NCBI GenBank assembly: GCA_003247135.1
Contig: QKAW01000033.1
Coordinates: 1-64,000 of the forward strand
Origin: Spirochaetales bacterium
Lineage (GTDB): Bacteria; Spirochaetota; Spirochaetia; DSM-2461
Length of the DNA: 64,000 nucleotides
Direction: 5' to 3'
The notes under the pieces are model-generated. The model had not been told where the DNA came from. It was given only the letters and a program-made list of their open reading frames with translations, and did not search any database. Position 1 is the stretch's first letter. Every line of letters begins with the position of its first letter. The position numbers were made by a program, and so were the translations under genes. Positions 26,718 through 36,558 of this stretch are shown here, in pieces.

Positions 26718-27689
26718 TTATTGAATTATCTTATAATCAACCAAAATATATTTGTCATTTTCAAGTTTGTAGGTTAGGTTATCCTGGGTTCTTTTTCCAA
26801 GTATTAACTCAGTAAGTTCTACAATTGCTTTTGCCTGGGCTTGGGAATCATTTAAAACAGTTCCAGCTAGATACCCGCTTTCAATATATGAATAAGTCTC
26901 TTTTAAACCATCGATACCAATTATTGGAACCCATAGTTTATCCTCTTTAAAAAATCCTGCTTTTCTAAGAGATATAATTGCACCAATTGCCATAGAATCG
27001 TTGTTGGATATTATAAGTTCGATAGAGTCTTGAAATTCTTCCACTATAGTATCCATTTTTTCCATAGCTTCAGTTCTGCTCCAGTTTGCAACCTCTGTAA
27101 CCAGAATGTTAAGATTGTACCCTCTTTTTTTAAGGGAGTTTATAACTTCAGAGGTTCTGATTTCTGCATCCTGATGCCCCTGTTCTCCTTTAAGTATTAC
27201 CAAATCAATGATATTGTCCCTGTTTCTATCGTAATTGTTTAGGTGAAGAGGGTCAGAACCAAAGATATTTTCAACAAGATCAGCCTGTAAAGTTGCAGAT
27301 TGCTCACCTTTGGTTCCCACATAGAAGGCTTTGTCCCACAGGTTAAGATCCTTGGCAAGTGGTTCTCTGTTAAAAAATACTACAGGGATATTTTTTTCTT
27401 TCAGTTTTTTTATTATTGAGTATGCACCTAATCTATCCACAGGGTTAATAATTATTAAATCATCCTTTGCTTTAATTCTGGACTCAATAAACTCATTCTG
27501 TGTTATCTGAAAATTCTGAGAGTCCATTATTTTTAGCTCATACTCATTATTAAACTCTTTTTTTATATACTCTGTCATCTCATTAATAAATGTATCCTGA
27601 TTGTTATAAATAAGTAGTGAGACTGTTTTTTTCTGTTGAGAACAACCCATAAGAATAGTAAGAAGTAGTGTAGCTATAAAAAGTCTCAT
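26718..27689 (-). CDS. MglB-like sugar-binding lipoprotein, probable sensor subunit
   Basis: A lipobox (LLLTILMGCSQ) anchors this MglB paralogue. It keeps a calcium-loop-like DRNRDNIID segment followed by VILKGEQGHQDAEIRT, a sugar-stacking Trp in VANWSRTEAM, ISNNDSMAIGA and IGIDGLKE. It should therefore bind the same kind of hexose as MglB. It overlaps the sensor kinase gene by 4 bp and has no permease of its own. The best inference is a periplasmic accessory sensor that presents sugar to the YesM kinase, as known for XylFII with LytS in clostridia. Confidence 0.82.
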   Translation of the reverse strand: MRLFIATLLLTILMGCSQQKKTVSLLIYNNQDTFINEMTEYIKKEFNNEYELKIMDSQNFQITQNEFIESRIKAKDDLIIINPVDRLGAYSIIKKLKEKNIPVVFFNREPLAKDLNLWDKAFYVGTKGEQSATLQADLVENIFGSDPLHLNNYDRNRDNIIDLVILKGEQGHQDAEIRTSEVINSLKKRGYNLNILVTEVANWSRTEAMEKMDTIVEEFQDSIELIISNNDSMAIGAIISLRKAGFFKEDKLWVPIIGIDGLKETYSYIESGYLAGTVLNDSQAQAKAIVELTELILGKRTQDNLTYKLENDKYILVDYKIIQ

Positions 27690-29416
27690 TTTTTCTCCAT
27701 TATATCCAGAGGAATAATAATTTTTATCTGGGTTTTTTCGTCTAATTCACTCTGTATTTTAATATCAGCTTTCTCTCCGTAATAGAGTTTTATTCTTTGG
27801 TAAACGTTACGCATACCGACACTCTGCTTAATTTGTGCTCCATTTAGCATCTTATAAATTTCTTCAATTCTTTCAGGAGTAATCCCATACCCTGTATTCT
27901 CAATTTCAAAATAGAGGAAGTTATCATCTTTATAGGCTTTAATGTCAATTAATTCCATATCATCCCCAATTCCATGATAAATTGCATTTTCAACAATTGG
28001 TTGGAGAATAAGTTTCATAACTTTTATGTCGTACACATCTCTTGCGATATCTATAGTATATTTGAATTTATCAACATAACGGATTTTCTGTATTGTAAGG
28101 TAATTCTCAATATGTGATATCTCGTCTCTAACAGGAATTGTTGTGGCACCACTTGAAATACTAATTCTAAAAAATCTTGCTAAAGCAATTACTGTTGTAA
28201 TAACATCCTGGGATCTGTGATTTTCTGCTAACCATACAATAGAGTCCAGTGTATTGTATAAAAAGTGGGGGTTTATCTGGTTTTGAAGTGCCCTTAATTC
28301 GTTACTTCTTTTTTCCCTTTGCTCTTCTACGACCCTATCCATTAATGTTCGAATTTCATCGATCATACTATTAAAGGATTTGGAAAGCCTTACAACCTCT
28401 TTTTGTCCTTTAACTTCAACTTTTGTATTAAAATCGCCACTCTCCAGCCTAAACATACTGTCTTTTAGTTTGTTTAAAGGGCTTGTTATTCTTTTGGCAA
28501 TGTATACAGAAATAACTGTAGTCAGAGTTAGACTTCCTACAAAAATTACAAACATCATTAATATCATCTCTTTTCTTGCCAGAGAAATGTCATTAACATT
28601 ATTAACTGTTACAATACGCCATCTAGTATGTATTAGAGTATTAATATTTATAAAGTATTGAATTGAATCTATATTTGCTTTAACTCCGCCAAGAAGGTTT
28701 TTTACAGCAATTTCAAAGCTTTTTGAGAATGGTACATTTTCTGAATTGTTTGATAGATAGATTAGCTGATCTTTATCATTCAGAATGAGTATATGGCCCC
28801 CTTCTCCAAGGTTTGTCTTGTCTGCCAGATCTTTAAGGGCTTTAAAGTTTAACTCGATTAGAAGAATTCCCCTTCTTTTTCTTGATCTGTCTATATAATC
28901 AACTGTTCTTGATAAAAAAATGACATTTTCGTTACTTTGAAGTGCTAAACTATTAGAGTGTGGTGCTGAAAAGTGGGATATATTCATCTCGTTTTTTGCT
29001 TCAATAAACCACTCCTCTTCCAGAATAGTTTTGTAATAGGTATTGTTTAGATTGTCTCCAAGAATTTTATTACCATAAAAATCGAAAAGATATATTGATA
29101 CAACATCTTTTTTTATTGAGGAGTTAAAGGTAAATATATCCTGCAATTTATTATAGTTTGTGGCTATATCCATTCCAAGGGATGAAAACTGTATAAAATT
29201 TGCAGTCTCAATAACACTATTAATATAGTTTTCATAATTCAAAACTATCTGCTTATTAATCTCTCTGGACTGGCTCTCAATGAGGGATTCTGTTCTGTTG
29301 GAGAAGACAGCATAATATAGTGCACTTGTAAAAAGTAGAACAATTATTACAATACTTAGAGTTGCTATTAGTATATTTTGTCCAATAGTTGGATTGTATT
29401 TAATTCTGTTCTTCAC
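27686..29416 (-). CDS. YesM-type sensor histidine kinase
   Basis: TM1 (about residues 18-40), a roughly 240-residue extracytoplasmic Cache-like sensor, TM2 (about 280-302), HAMP (300-355), then a His_kinase domain with the phospho-His in QINPHFLYNTLDSIVW (near 383) and a HATPase with VENAIYHGI and a degenerate G-box. This is the LytS/YesM class, which partners AraC-type response regulators. Its end overlaps the sugar-binding lipoprotein gene and its start overlaps the response-regulator gene by 17 bp, so the three form one signalling unit upstream of mgl. Confidence 0.92.
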   Translation of the reverse strand: MKNRIKYNPTIGQNILIATLSIVIIVLLFTSALYYAVFSNRTESLIESQSREINKQIVLNYENYINSVIETANFIQFSSLGMDIATNYNKLQDIFTFNSSIKKDVVSIYLFDFYGNKILGDNLNNTYYKTILEEEWFIEAKNEMNISHFSAPHSNSLALQSNENVIFLSRTVDYIDRSRKRRGILLIELNFKALKDLADKTNLGEGGHILILNDKDQLIYLSNNSENVPFSKSFEIAVKNLLGGVKANIDSIQYFININTLIHTRWRIVTVNNVNDISLARKEMILMMFVIFVGSLTLTTVISVYIAKRITSPLNKLKDSMFRLESGDFNTKVEVKGQKEVVRLSKSFNSMIDEIRTLMDRVVEEQREKRSNELRALQNQINPHFLYNTLDSIVWLAENHRSQDVITTVIALARFFRISISSGATTIPVRDEISHIENYLTIQKIRYVDKFKYTIDIARDVYDIKVMKLILQPIVENAIYHGIGDDMELIDIKAYKDDNFLYFEIENTGYGITPERIEEIYKMLNGAQIKQSVGMRNVYQRIKLYYGEKADIKIQSELDEKTQIKIIIPLDIMEKK

Positions 29417-31001
29417 GGTACTTCTTTGGAGATGACCCTACATATTTTTTAAAACAGTGGCTAAAATAGTAAACATCTTTAAAACCGCAGTTTGCTGCAA
29501 TTTCAACAACTCTGTCTCCGGTAAATTTTAACAGTTCCTTAGCTTTTTCAATTCTTACTTTTGTTAAATATTTAACAAAAGTTGTGTCCATATTTTTTTT
29601 AAAAAGAAGACTGATATATGAAATACTAAGTCCTAAATTGTCGCATACTGTTTCCATGGACATTTTTGCATCACCATAGTTTGTATCAATATATTTTATT
29701 GCATTGCTTAGCAATTTTTGGGAATTTGTTACCTTGGTTTTCAGGTTTGTGTCTCGCAGTTTTAAAAGGGTGGAAAGAAACCAGTCAAAGATCTGTTCCA
29801 GGGAACTGAACTGAAGCATGGTCTCCAGAATATCCCCTCCTATTACCTCGCTTATATCTACTTCTATTGAGTCAGCAAAATTTATTATAACATTCATCAT
29901 GTTTATCATATACTGATGATAGTTTGTAATTGTTTTACTATCTCTAAGTGCCCCAAGCTTAATTGAATTGATTACATTTCTTATTTCGTTCTCAGTTCCA
30001 AATTTAACATTGTACACTATATCATTTATATCAGATTCACTTAAGCTAAGGATTTTAGGTTTATTGATTTCCAGTTCGTTTATATAGACTATTCTACCTG
30101 CATTAAGAAATTTACTATACTCAATGGCCTTCTCTGCTTCCTGATAGGCTTTTGCCAGCCGTCCAAATTTCTGATGCATATTACTTACACCAATATCAAT
30201 TTTCGCTCCAAGGAATTTTTCTGACATTTTTATCATTTCATAAAAAATACTATCAATTTCCTTTAGAAAGAATTTTCCTTTCTCTTTAATTACAAGAACA
30301 ATCCCGCTATTAAACAGAAAACTATAAAAGTTTTGATTATACCTTTCAAGTATTGATGTTACGGCCGATCTTACAGAGTATTTTACCTTCTCAAATTCCA
30401 TAATATCCCAGGATTTATCTGTTCTTTCAATTTTTATAAATGCTAGTAGGTAATTTGAGTCATCAAGAGAAATTCCATAACTTTTAAGGTTTTCAATTTC
30501 ATCACCTTTCTCATTTCTGGAGGATATTAAAAAAGAACTAAAATAGTTATCTACAACTAATGGAATTGTCTCTTCATACTTTTTTCTAAGTTTTTCAAGG
30601 TTGTACTTTTCTTTAAATTCATTATCAAGTTCAATTTTAAGCTTTTGAAGAAATTTTGTTATATCATTCTGGGTTATTGGCTTTGTTAAATAACTAATTA
30701 CATTTAACTCAATTGCTTCCCTTGCATAATCGAACTCATCGTAACCTGTTATAAATGCTACTCTTGTTGTTGGGAAGTCCCTTTTTATTGTTGCTGCAAG
30801 CTCAATCCCATCAATAAAAGGCATTTTTATGTCGGTTAAGACAACATGAGGGGTATGCTTTTCTATTAATTCTAGGGCATCGTAACCATTACCTGCTGCA
30901 CCTACAACAACAAATCCACTCTCTTTTGATATTTTGGATGAAATCCTACCCCGAACTTCATCCTCATCATCAACGAGAATCATTTTATAAAACTCTTCCA
31001 T
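29400..31001 (-). CDS. YesN-type response regulator (REC-AraC)
   Basis: An N-terminal receiver (MILVDDEDEV acidic pair, phospho-Asp in VVLTDIKMPFIDG, Thr in FITGYD, Lys in YLTKPI) joins through a long linker to a C-terminal AraC DNA-binding domain (MSMETVCDNLGLSISYISLLFKK and VVEIAANCGFKDVYYFSHCF). It most likely activates the mgl genes when the kinase and lipoprotein sense sugar. The start is ATG 31001, or codon 7 (MILVDDE), which has GGAAGAG upstream of it inside the reading frame. Confidence 0.92.
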   Translation of the reverse strand: MEEFYKMILVDDEDEVRGRISSKISKESGFVVVGAAGNGYDALELIEKHTPHVVLTDIKMPFIDGIELAATIKRDFPTTRVAFITGYDEFDYAREAIELNVISYLTKPITQNDITKFLQKLKIELDNEFKEKYNLEKLRKKYEETIPLVVDNYFSSFLISSRNEKGDEIENLKSYGISLDDSNYLLAFIKIERTDKSWDIMEFEKVKYSVRSAVTSILERYNQNFYSFLFNSGIVLVIKEKGKFFLKEIDSIFYEMIKMSEKFLGAKIDIGVSNMHQKFGRLAKAYQEAEKAIEYSKFLNAGRIVYINELEINKPKILSLSESDINDIVYNVKFGTENEIRNVINSIKLGALRDSKTITNYHQYMINMMNVIINFADSIEVDISEVIGGDILETMLQFSSLEQIFDWFLSTLLKLRDTNLKTKVTNSQKLLSNAIKYIDTNYGDAKMSMETVCDNLGLSISYISLLFKKNMDTTFVKYLTKVRIEKAKELLKFTGDRVVEIAANCGFKDVYYFSHCFKKYVGSSPKKYREEQN

Positions 31002-31007
31002 ATATAT

Positions 31008-31036
31008 AGATTAGTTTTAACTCTTTAATCAGTCAA
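31008..31036 (-). promoter_or_regulatory. promoter of the mgl-linked two-component genes
   Basis: On the minus strand TTGACT (31036-31031), a 17-nt spacer and TAATCT (31013-31008) stand only 6 nt ahead of ATG 31001. The transcript would start at or next to that ATG, leaving almost no leader. Confidence 0.6.
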
Positions 31037-33092
31037 TCTTATAATTCAGTGTTCTAATTGAATTAATAACTGCAATAAGGCTAACACCAACATCTGCAAA
31101 AATAGCCAACCATAGTCCTGTAATACCTGTTAATCCTAAAATCATGATAAGGCTCTTAAATCCGAGAGATATAGCAATATTCTGTTTTATGACATTTTTT
31201 GTAAATTTAGCAATCTTAATTGCATCAATTATTTTAGAAGGTTCATCAGTCATAATTACTATGTCCGATGCTTCAATAGCAGCATCAGATCCTATACCGC
31301 CCATTGAAATTCCTATTGTTGATGCAGCTAAAACAGGAGCGTCATTTATACCATCTCCTACGAATAATGTCTTGTGTTCTGAATTTAATTTTTTGATAAA
31401 ATCTGCTTTATCTACAGGAAGTAGTTCTGATTTTATATTTTTTATTTTCAGTTTATTGGCAACATAAGTGGCACTTTCCCTGTTATCCCCGGTTAACATG
31501 TAAATATTATCTTTCCCAAGGGTTTCAACAAGTTTATTTGCATCTTCTTTTATTTTATCAACCAGGCTTATAACTCCAAGAAATTCTCTGTTTTTTGATA
31601 TATAAACTTCAGTTCCGAAGGTTTCACTTAGGTGATTTATATAAATTCCCTGTTCCTGTAAAAAACTCTTCTTCCCGCAGATATAAATTTCATCTCCATA
31701 TTTTGCAATTGTTCCTTTTCCACTTAATTCCGTGAATTCATCTGGTTCCTGGATTTGTGTATTACTGGAGAATTCAATTATAGCTTTTGCTATTGGATGG
31801 TTCGACTTTATCTCACCGTTAACAGCAGCTTTTATTAATTCATCATTTGTTATATTTTTTTCTGTATTGATATCTTTAACTGAAAATTTACCCCATGTTA
31901 AAGTTCCTGTTTTATCAAAGGCAAATTTTGTTACTTCTGTTAACAGATCGATATGTGTACTTCCTTTAATCAGAATCCCAGCCTTACTTCCACGACCAAT
32001 GCCTCCAAAATATCCAAGAGGAACAGAAATAACTAAAGCACAAGGGCAGGAAATAACCAGGAAGATAAGACCACGATAAACAGAGTCCGAAAAACTCCAG
32101 GTTTTTATAATAAAAGGAGCGAGTAATGCAATAATTAAGGCAGTTATTACAACTATAGGTGTATAAACTTTTGAAAATTTAGTTATAAAATTTTCAGTTT
32201 TGGTTTTTTTTGAAGTTTCATTTTGTACCATCTGAATAATTTTTGTAATTGTCGAATCCTTAAACTCTTTAGTTACCTTCACTTTTATTATCTGGGAAAT
32301 ATTTATATAACCACTTAGTACAGAGTCATTAATCGTAAGGTTTTTTGGTAGGGACTCCCCGGTTATTGTCTTTGTATCAAATTCTGTGTTTCCTTTAATT
32401 ATTAATCCATCTAGTGGTACTTTCTCCCCGGGTCTTACTTCTATTATATCGTTAATTTTTATTGATTCTGGTTCTTTTAACTCTCCATCTTCTGTTCTTG
32501 CAAAATCCGGTTTTAAACTTAATAGAGCTTGAATTGATTTTTTACTTTTTCCAACAGCAATATCCTGTAAGAATTCTCCTATTTGGAAGAAGATCATAAC
32601 ACCAACACCCTCAGAAAATTCACCAACAAAGAAGGCTCCTATTGTTGCTATACTCATTAAAAAAAACTCATCAAAGAAGTTTCTGTTTAGTATGTTTTTA
32701 AAAGCTCTGATTAATACGCTGTATCCTGCTACTATATAGGCTACAGATAGGAGAGTAAGCTGCAATACAGGATACTTTGCTATAAGTAATCCAGATATAA
32801 AAAATGGTACAGAAATTATAAGTTTTAATATTGGAAGATTTCTTACAAAAAAGCTCTCACCATCATTGTTGCTGTCTTGGTCGCTTATTAATACACCATC
32901 TTCTATTTCATCAACTATTTTTTGTATAAAAGGTAGTGAGAATTTATCAGTGTCATTGACTTTTATATTCAGATTTCCCATTGTGAAATTCAGATTAACA
33001 TCCTCTAACCATGAGACATTTTTTAATTTTGTCTCTATTTTGCTTGCACAAGCGGCACAATTAAGTCCTTCAATTCTTAAACACTTATTCAT
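31029..33092 (-). CDS. zntA: Zn/Cd/Pb-exporting P1B-type ATPase
   Basis: A heavy-metal efflux pump. It has one N-terminal HMA domain with the metal-binding CAAC motif (residues 13-16), transmembrane helices, the ion-path motif SCPCAL near residue 347, the phosphorylation site DKTGTLT near 393, HP-type SNHPIAKAI, MLTGDN and VGDGINDAPVL. The last helix has IFADVGVSLIAVINSIRTL, whose Asp matches the Zn(II)/Cd(II)-type (ZntA/CadA) pumps rather than copper pumps. Length 687 is slightly short but complete. Confidence 0.88.
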   Translation of the reverse strand: MNKCLRIEGLNCAACASKIETKLKNVSWLEDVNLNFTMGNLNIKVNDTDKFSLPFIQKIVDEIEDGVLISDQDSNNDGESFFVRNLPILKLIISVPFFISGLLIAKYPVLQLTLLSVAYIVAGYSVLIRAFKNILNRNFFDEFFLMSIATIGAFFVGEFSEGVGVMIFFQIGEFLQDIAVGKSKKSIQALLSLKPDFARTEDGELKEPESIKINDIIEVRPGEKVPLDGLIIKGNTEFDTKTITGESLPKNLTINDSVLSGYINISQIIKVKVTKEFKDSTITKIIQMVQNETSKKTKTENFITKFSKVYTPIVVITALIIALLAPFIIKTWSFSDSVYRGLIFLVISCPCALVISVPLGYFGGIGRGSKAGILIKGSTHIDLLTEVTKFAFDKTGTLTWGKFSVKDINTEKNITNDELIKAAVNGEIKSNHPIAKAIIEFSSNTQIQEPDEFTELSGKGTIAKYGDEIYICGKKSFLQEQGIYINHLSETFGTEVYISKNREFLGVISLVDKIKEDANKLVETLGKDNIYMLTGDNRESATYVANKLKIKNIKSELLPVDKADFIKKLNSEHKTLFVGDGINDAPVLAASTIGISMGGIGSDAAIEASDIVIMTDEPSKIIDAIKIAKFTKNVIKQNIAISLGFKSLIMILGLTGITGLWLAIFADVGVSLIAVINSIRTLNYKID

Positions 33093-33131
33093 TTTATCCC
33101 TCTATTTATATTATAGCTTTAAATTCCTTAG

Positions 33132-33147
33132 TTAAGCAATGGCTTAA
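33132..33147. promoter_or_regulatory. inverted repeat upstream of the metal pump gene
   Basis: TTAAGC-AATG-GCTTAA is a perfect inverted repeat about 40 nt ahead of the zntA-like ATG. Its place suits an operator for a metal-responsive repressor, but the regulator is not in the window. Confidence 0.4.
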
Positions 33148-33162
33148 TTGTTTAATTGTAGC

Positions 33163-33194
33163 AAAAACCCCCATATTGCTAGGCTTTATGGGGG
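33163..33194 (-). terminator. rho-independent terminator of the GH13 gene
   Basis: On the minus strand CCCCCATA and TATGGGGG form an 8-bp stem followed by TTTTT, just after the end of the GH13 gene. Confidence 0.8.
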
Positions 33195-33201
33195 GGAGGT
33201 T

Positions 33202-36200
33202 CTATTTCTTTGCTTTTGTCTTAGTTGTTGGTTTCGTAGCTGACTTAGTAGCTGACTTAGTAGCTGATTTAGTAGCTGATTTAGTAGCTGATTTAGTAGC
33301 TGATTTAGTAGCTGATTTAGTAGCTGATTTAGTAGCTGATTTAGTAGCTGATTTAGTAGCTGATTTAGTAGCTGATTTAGTAGCCGATTTTTTTGGAAGA
33401 TTTGCTAAAAGCTTGCTGTATTTGTATTCAGATTTTTCCAGTAGTAAAGCAGCTGTTTTTTCAGTAAAAAACTTTTTCCCACATACTTCCGTAATTAGTT
33501 CAGCAGTTTTGGAAAACATCTCATGATTAAACCACTCAATTTCATCATACTCATGTACTCCTATAGCTTTTTTTATAAAATCTGTTTCGAATAGTTCAGA
33601 AATGGTGAGTTTTTTACTTTTTCTCAGATCTATTATCAATAATATTTCATCCAGATCCCTTAAGAAACTTGAAAATAGCCAATCTATAACTATATCTTTT
33701 TTAAGATATTTTGTTATTTCTTCGATAAGTGTAGCTTTTAAGTTGTTACCACTCTCTTTTTCTAGGTATTTCTCCAGTTTGATAAATAGTTTTTCAGAAT
33801 TGATCTGTTTTAAGTACTCTTCTAGCTCGGTTGAGTTGATTTTTTCTTTAGTGAAAAAAGTTTTTGTAGTATTATATACCTCTCCTAAAGCCATAATTCG
33901 AACAGCTAGATGTATATCTTCTACACCTTTTCCCTTTAGTTCATTATGAAGTTTTGCGTAAAAACCCTCTTTAATATCCTTAACTTCATGTATATCCAGA
34001 AAAACCTGACTTTCATAACTTCCTAGATGGAAAAACATTCCTTTTTCACATAACTCTTTACTGCTTCTTATATATGTAAGACCATCTCGCTGATTTGTAA
34101 AAATTGTGAAGAAATCACTCTCTCCATGGAGACCTAAGGCTTGGCAAAGACTGGTTTTACTAGTAAATCTATCCTGGGAGTTTTTAATTAGTTTCTCTTC
34201 CGACTGATTAATCCAACCACTGGCGGAATCGTATTTATTATTATATAAAACAAGGGACTGTTGACCTTCAAAACTGTTGGAATAGGCAAAAACATTGTTA
34301 TTTATGTTTCCATTATGATCTATTAATGGATAGAGATAGAAATTTTCCACTTCTGAAAAGAGTTCTCTTCTTCTCATGAGTGGGAATATCAGGTGTTTGT
34401 GACCATTTACTAATCCTTCATCAACACTTTCATCCCAGTATGCTTTACAATACTCCATTCCATACTTTTCCTTGTAACCTTCAATTTGTCCATGTCCAAA
34501 CATCGGTAGTCCAGGAAGTGTTACCATTAATGTACATACTCCAAAATACTTATCCCCTGAACCAAATTGGGCATAAGCTGTATCTTCATCCGGGTTATTC
34601 ATAAAGTTTACATATCTTTTAAGTATGTCCGGATCAAAGGCAATTGTATTTATTATTGATTCCCGGTATTTCTGATTTTCTTCATTCTTAAGCATATTCA
34701 TAAATGCTGAATTATATACTCTATGCATACCAAGGGTTCGTACAAAATATCCTTCAAGCATCCAGAATGCTTCTGCCAAGAGCAGGGTATCCGGTGCTTC
34801 TACTGCAATTCTATCAACTACTTCTCTCCAGAATTCTACAGGAATTAATCTGTCAAACTCCTCCTGACTCATTGCAAAATCGGATCTGCTTGCTATATCT
34901 CCACCGCAACCTGGTCTTGGGAACCATAATCTCTGTATGTGTTTTTTTGCAAGGGTCATTGCCGCGTCGAATCTAATTATTGGGAAATTTTTTGCTACAT
35001 GAAGAATATCCTGTATTACAGCCTCTCTAACTTCCGGTTTTAGGAAATTAATCTGTGCGGTATCATTCCATGGCATCATTGTTCCATCATTACCATGATA
35101 TATGTAACGTACATCTCCTCTGTTAAAATCTACTCTTTTAAAAACAACTGAAGCATCCTCTTTTGAGTAGTAATGATCTTCCAGATAAATTCCTATATTG
35201 GGATCATCGGATAAATTTTCACTATTAAAAGTGTATGTAGGGAAGGGTGGATAGTCTGTCTGTATAAAGTAGTCTGGTTTTGATCTAACCCATTCACTAT
35301 CTATTCCGGTATGATTTGGAACCATATCACTTGCAAGTCTTATGCCTCTTTTTGCACAACGCTTTCTTAAATCATCAATTCCGTCCCAGCCACCAAGACC
35401 AAGATTTATATCATAATTATAAAGTGAGTAAGCTGATGCAACTGCTTCCGGATTTCCACACCGTTGTTTAATTTTTCTCGAAGCTTCACTTCTGTTCCAT
35501 AGACCTATTAACCATAGTCCATTAAAACCTTCACTTGCTAAAATATCCAACTCTTCATCCGGAATTTGTGAGAGATTTTTTATCTCCTTATTGTATTTTT
35601 TTGATAGTTGGTCTAACCAAACCATGGTACTTTTTGCCATTAAGACAACATTGGGCATCCAGTGTCTATCCATTGTAAAATTTTCTATATCTTCATGGTG
35701 GTCATCGTATGTTTGTACAAATGTTTCAACTGGTCCATCGAAATGGTAATACACAGGTTTATTTTCTTCTTTCAGGTTATCAAGAGCAAGAAGTATCTTT
35801 ATATTGAAATCAGTAATAAAAACTCCCCAATGCCCCATAATGAAATTTAACTGATCTGTAATTGAGTCAGGATGGGCTAGAGCTGGAGCCCGCAGTAAGT
35901 CATAAAGTGATAATCCATCGCTAGCATTACCTGTATTTAAAGCTTTAATATTGGATGTTATTTTTTTACAGCCTTCCATAAGAAGTGTGTATTTACTTTT
36001 TTGTTTAAGCTTTTTTTCATCAAAAAGTTCATAAAAGTTGTGTAGAGCCGGGTTTAGATTACTTATATGAAGTAGTAGCATCTCTTCCAGTATAATCTCT
36101 TTATAACTGACACCGAATCTGTTATTTCTACCAAGCAGTTCTTCAGGAGTCTCTTTTCCGGAAATAATAGATGATCCTGGAAATTCCTTAATAAATAAAA

Positions 36201-36558
36201 GTAAAGTCTTGTTTAATTCACTCTCTCCAATCTGCTCTGATACACTAGTAATAATATCTTTAAAAAGATTTGGAGCCACTTTTTTCCTATGTTCAGCAAT
36301 AACAAAATGAAGAATCTCGTCCATTAACCCCATTGCAAAAACATCTGATGCTCTAACTCCTTTTTTGGAAACCGAATTCATTCTCTCTGCAAATAGTCTG
36401 GCATTATAGGTATTGGCAAGGACTACATTTCCGGTTATGGAGAAAAGATTGTTGTCAAAGTTGTATTTTTTTCTTGAACTTTTCGAGATATGAAATTCCA
36501 TGACTCTGTCAGAGTCAGGAACGATTGTGTGATTCAATTTTAGTTTTAACATTAGCAA
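33202..36558 (-). CDS. large GH13 alpha-amylase-family protein with SATK-repeat tail
   Basis: A GH13 catalytic barrel is recognisable in the middle third: DMVPNHTG (region I), IIRFDAAMTLA with the nucleophile Asp near residue 529 (region II), LLLAEAFW with the acid/base Glu near 594 (region III) and GLPMFGHGQIEG further on. About 300 residues before the barrel and 300 after are not recognised. The last 60 residues are 13 tandem SATK units and a PTTKTKAKK end, highly basic. There is no signal peptide. It starts directly after the malQ stop, so both act on intracellular alpha-glucans (glycogen or maltodextrin). Confidence 0.82.
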   Translation of the reverse strand: MLMLKLKLNHTIVPDSDRVMEFHISKSSRKKYNFDNNLFSITGNVVLANTYNARLFAERMNSVSKKGVRASDVFAMGLMDEILHFVIAEHRKKVAPNLFKDIITSVSEQIGESELNKTLLLFIKEFPGSSIISGKETPEELLGRNNRFGVSYKEIILEEMLLLHISNLNPALHNFYELFDEKKLKQKSKYTLLMEGCKKITSNIKALNTGNASDGLSLYDLLRAPALAHPDSITDQLNFIMGHWGVFITDFNIKILLALDNLKEENKPVYYHFDGPVETFVQTYDDHHEDIENFTMDRHWMPNVVLMAKSTMVWLDQLSKKYNKEIKNLSQIPDEELDILASEGFNGLWLIGLWNRSEASRKIKQRCGNPEAVASAYSLYNYDINLGLGGWDGIDDLRKRCAKRGIRLASDMVPNHTGIDSEWVRSKPDYFIQTDYPPFPTYTFNSENLSDDPNIGIYLEDHYYSKEDASVVFKRVDFNRGDVRYIYHGNDGTMMPWNDTAQINFLKPEVREAVIQDILHVAKNFPIIRFDAAMTLAKKHIQRLWFPRPGCGGDIASRSDFAMSQEEFDRLIPVEFWREVVDRIAVEAPDTLLLAEAFWMLEGYFVRTLGMHRVYNSAFMNMLKNEENQKYRESIINTIAFDPDILKRYVNFMNNPDEDTAYAQFGSGDKYFGVCTLMVTLPGLPMFGHGQIEGYKEKYGMEYCKAYWDESVDEGLVNGHKHLIFPLMRRRELFSEVENFYLYPLIDHNGNINNNVFAYSNSFEGQQSLVLYNNKYDSASGWINQSEEKLIKNSQDRFTSKTSLCQALGLHGESDFFTIFTNQRDGLTYIRSSKELCEKGMFFHLGSYESQVFLDIHEVKDIKEGFYAKLHNELKGKGVEDIHLAVRIMALGEVYNTTKTFFTKEKINSTELEEYLKQINSEKLFIKLEKYLEKESGNNLKATLIEEITKYLKKDIVIDWLFSSFLRDLDEILLIIDLRKSKKLTISELFETDFIKKAIGVHEYDEIEWFNHEMFSKTAELITEVCGKKFFTEKTAALLLEKSEYKYSKLLANLPKKSATKSATKSATKSATKSATKSATKSATKSATKSATKSATKSATKSATKSATKPTTKTKAKK
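33236..33391. repeat. 12-bp tandem repeat, 13 copies, coding for SATK
   Basis: The unit gtagctgattta (plus strand) occurs 13 times without interruption. The first two copies carry one C/T change and the last has a C/T and an A/T change. The unit is a multiple of three, so gain or loss of copies would keep the GH13 frame. It encodes a lysine-rich tail. Confidence 0.95.

Noticed and set aside
26718-27689. Second MglB-like gene as a redundant transporter subunit
   Set aside because: It overlaps the kinase gene and has a lipobox but no permease or ATPase of its own; a sensor role fits better, though shared use of MglAC cannot be excluded.
33236-33391. Regular repeat array that might be taken for CRISPR
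   Set aside because: The 12-bp units are contiguous with no spacers and code in frame, so it is a coding tandem repeat.
33176-33526. Plus-strand open frame with a long VADL repeat
   Set aside because: It is the shadow of the SATK tandem repeat of the GH13 gene on the other strand; the repeat keeps several frames open.
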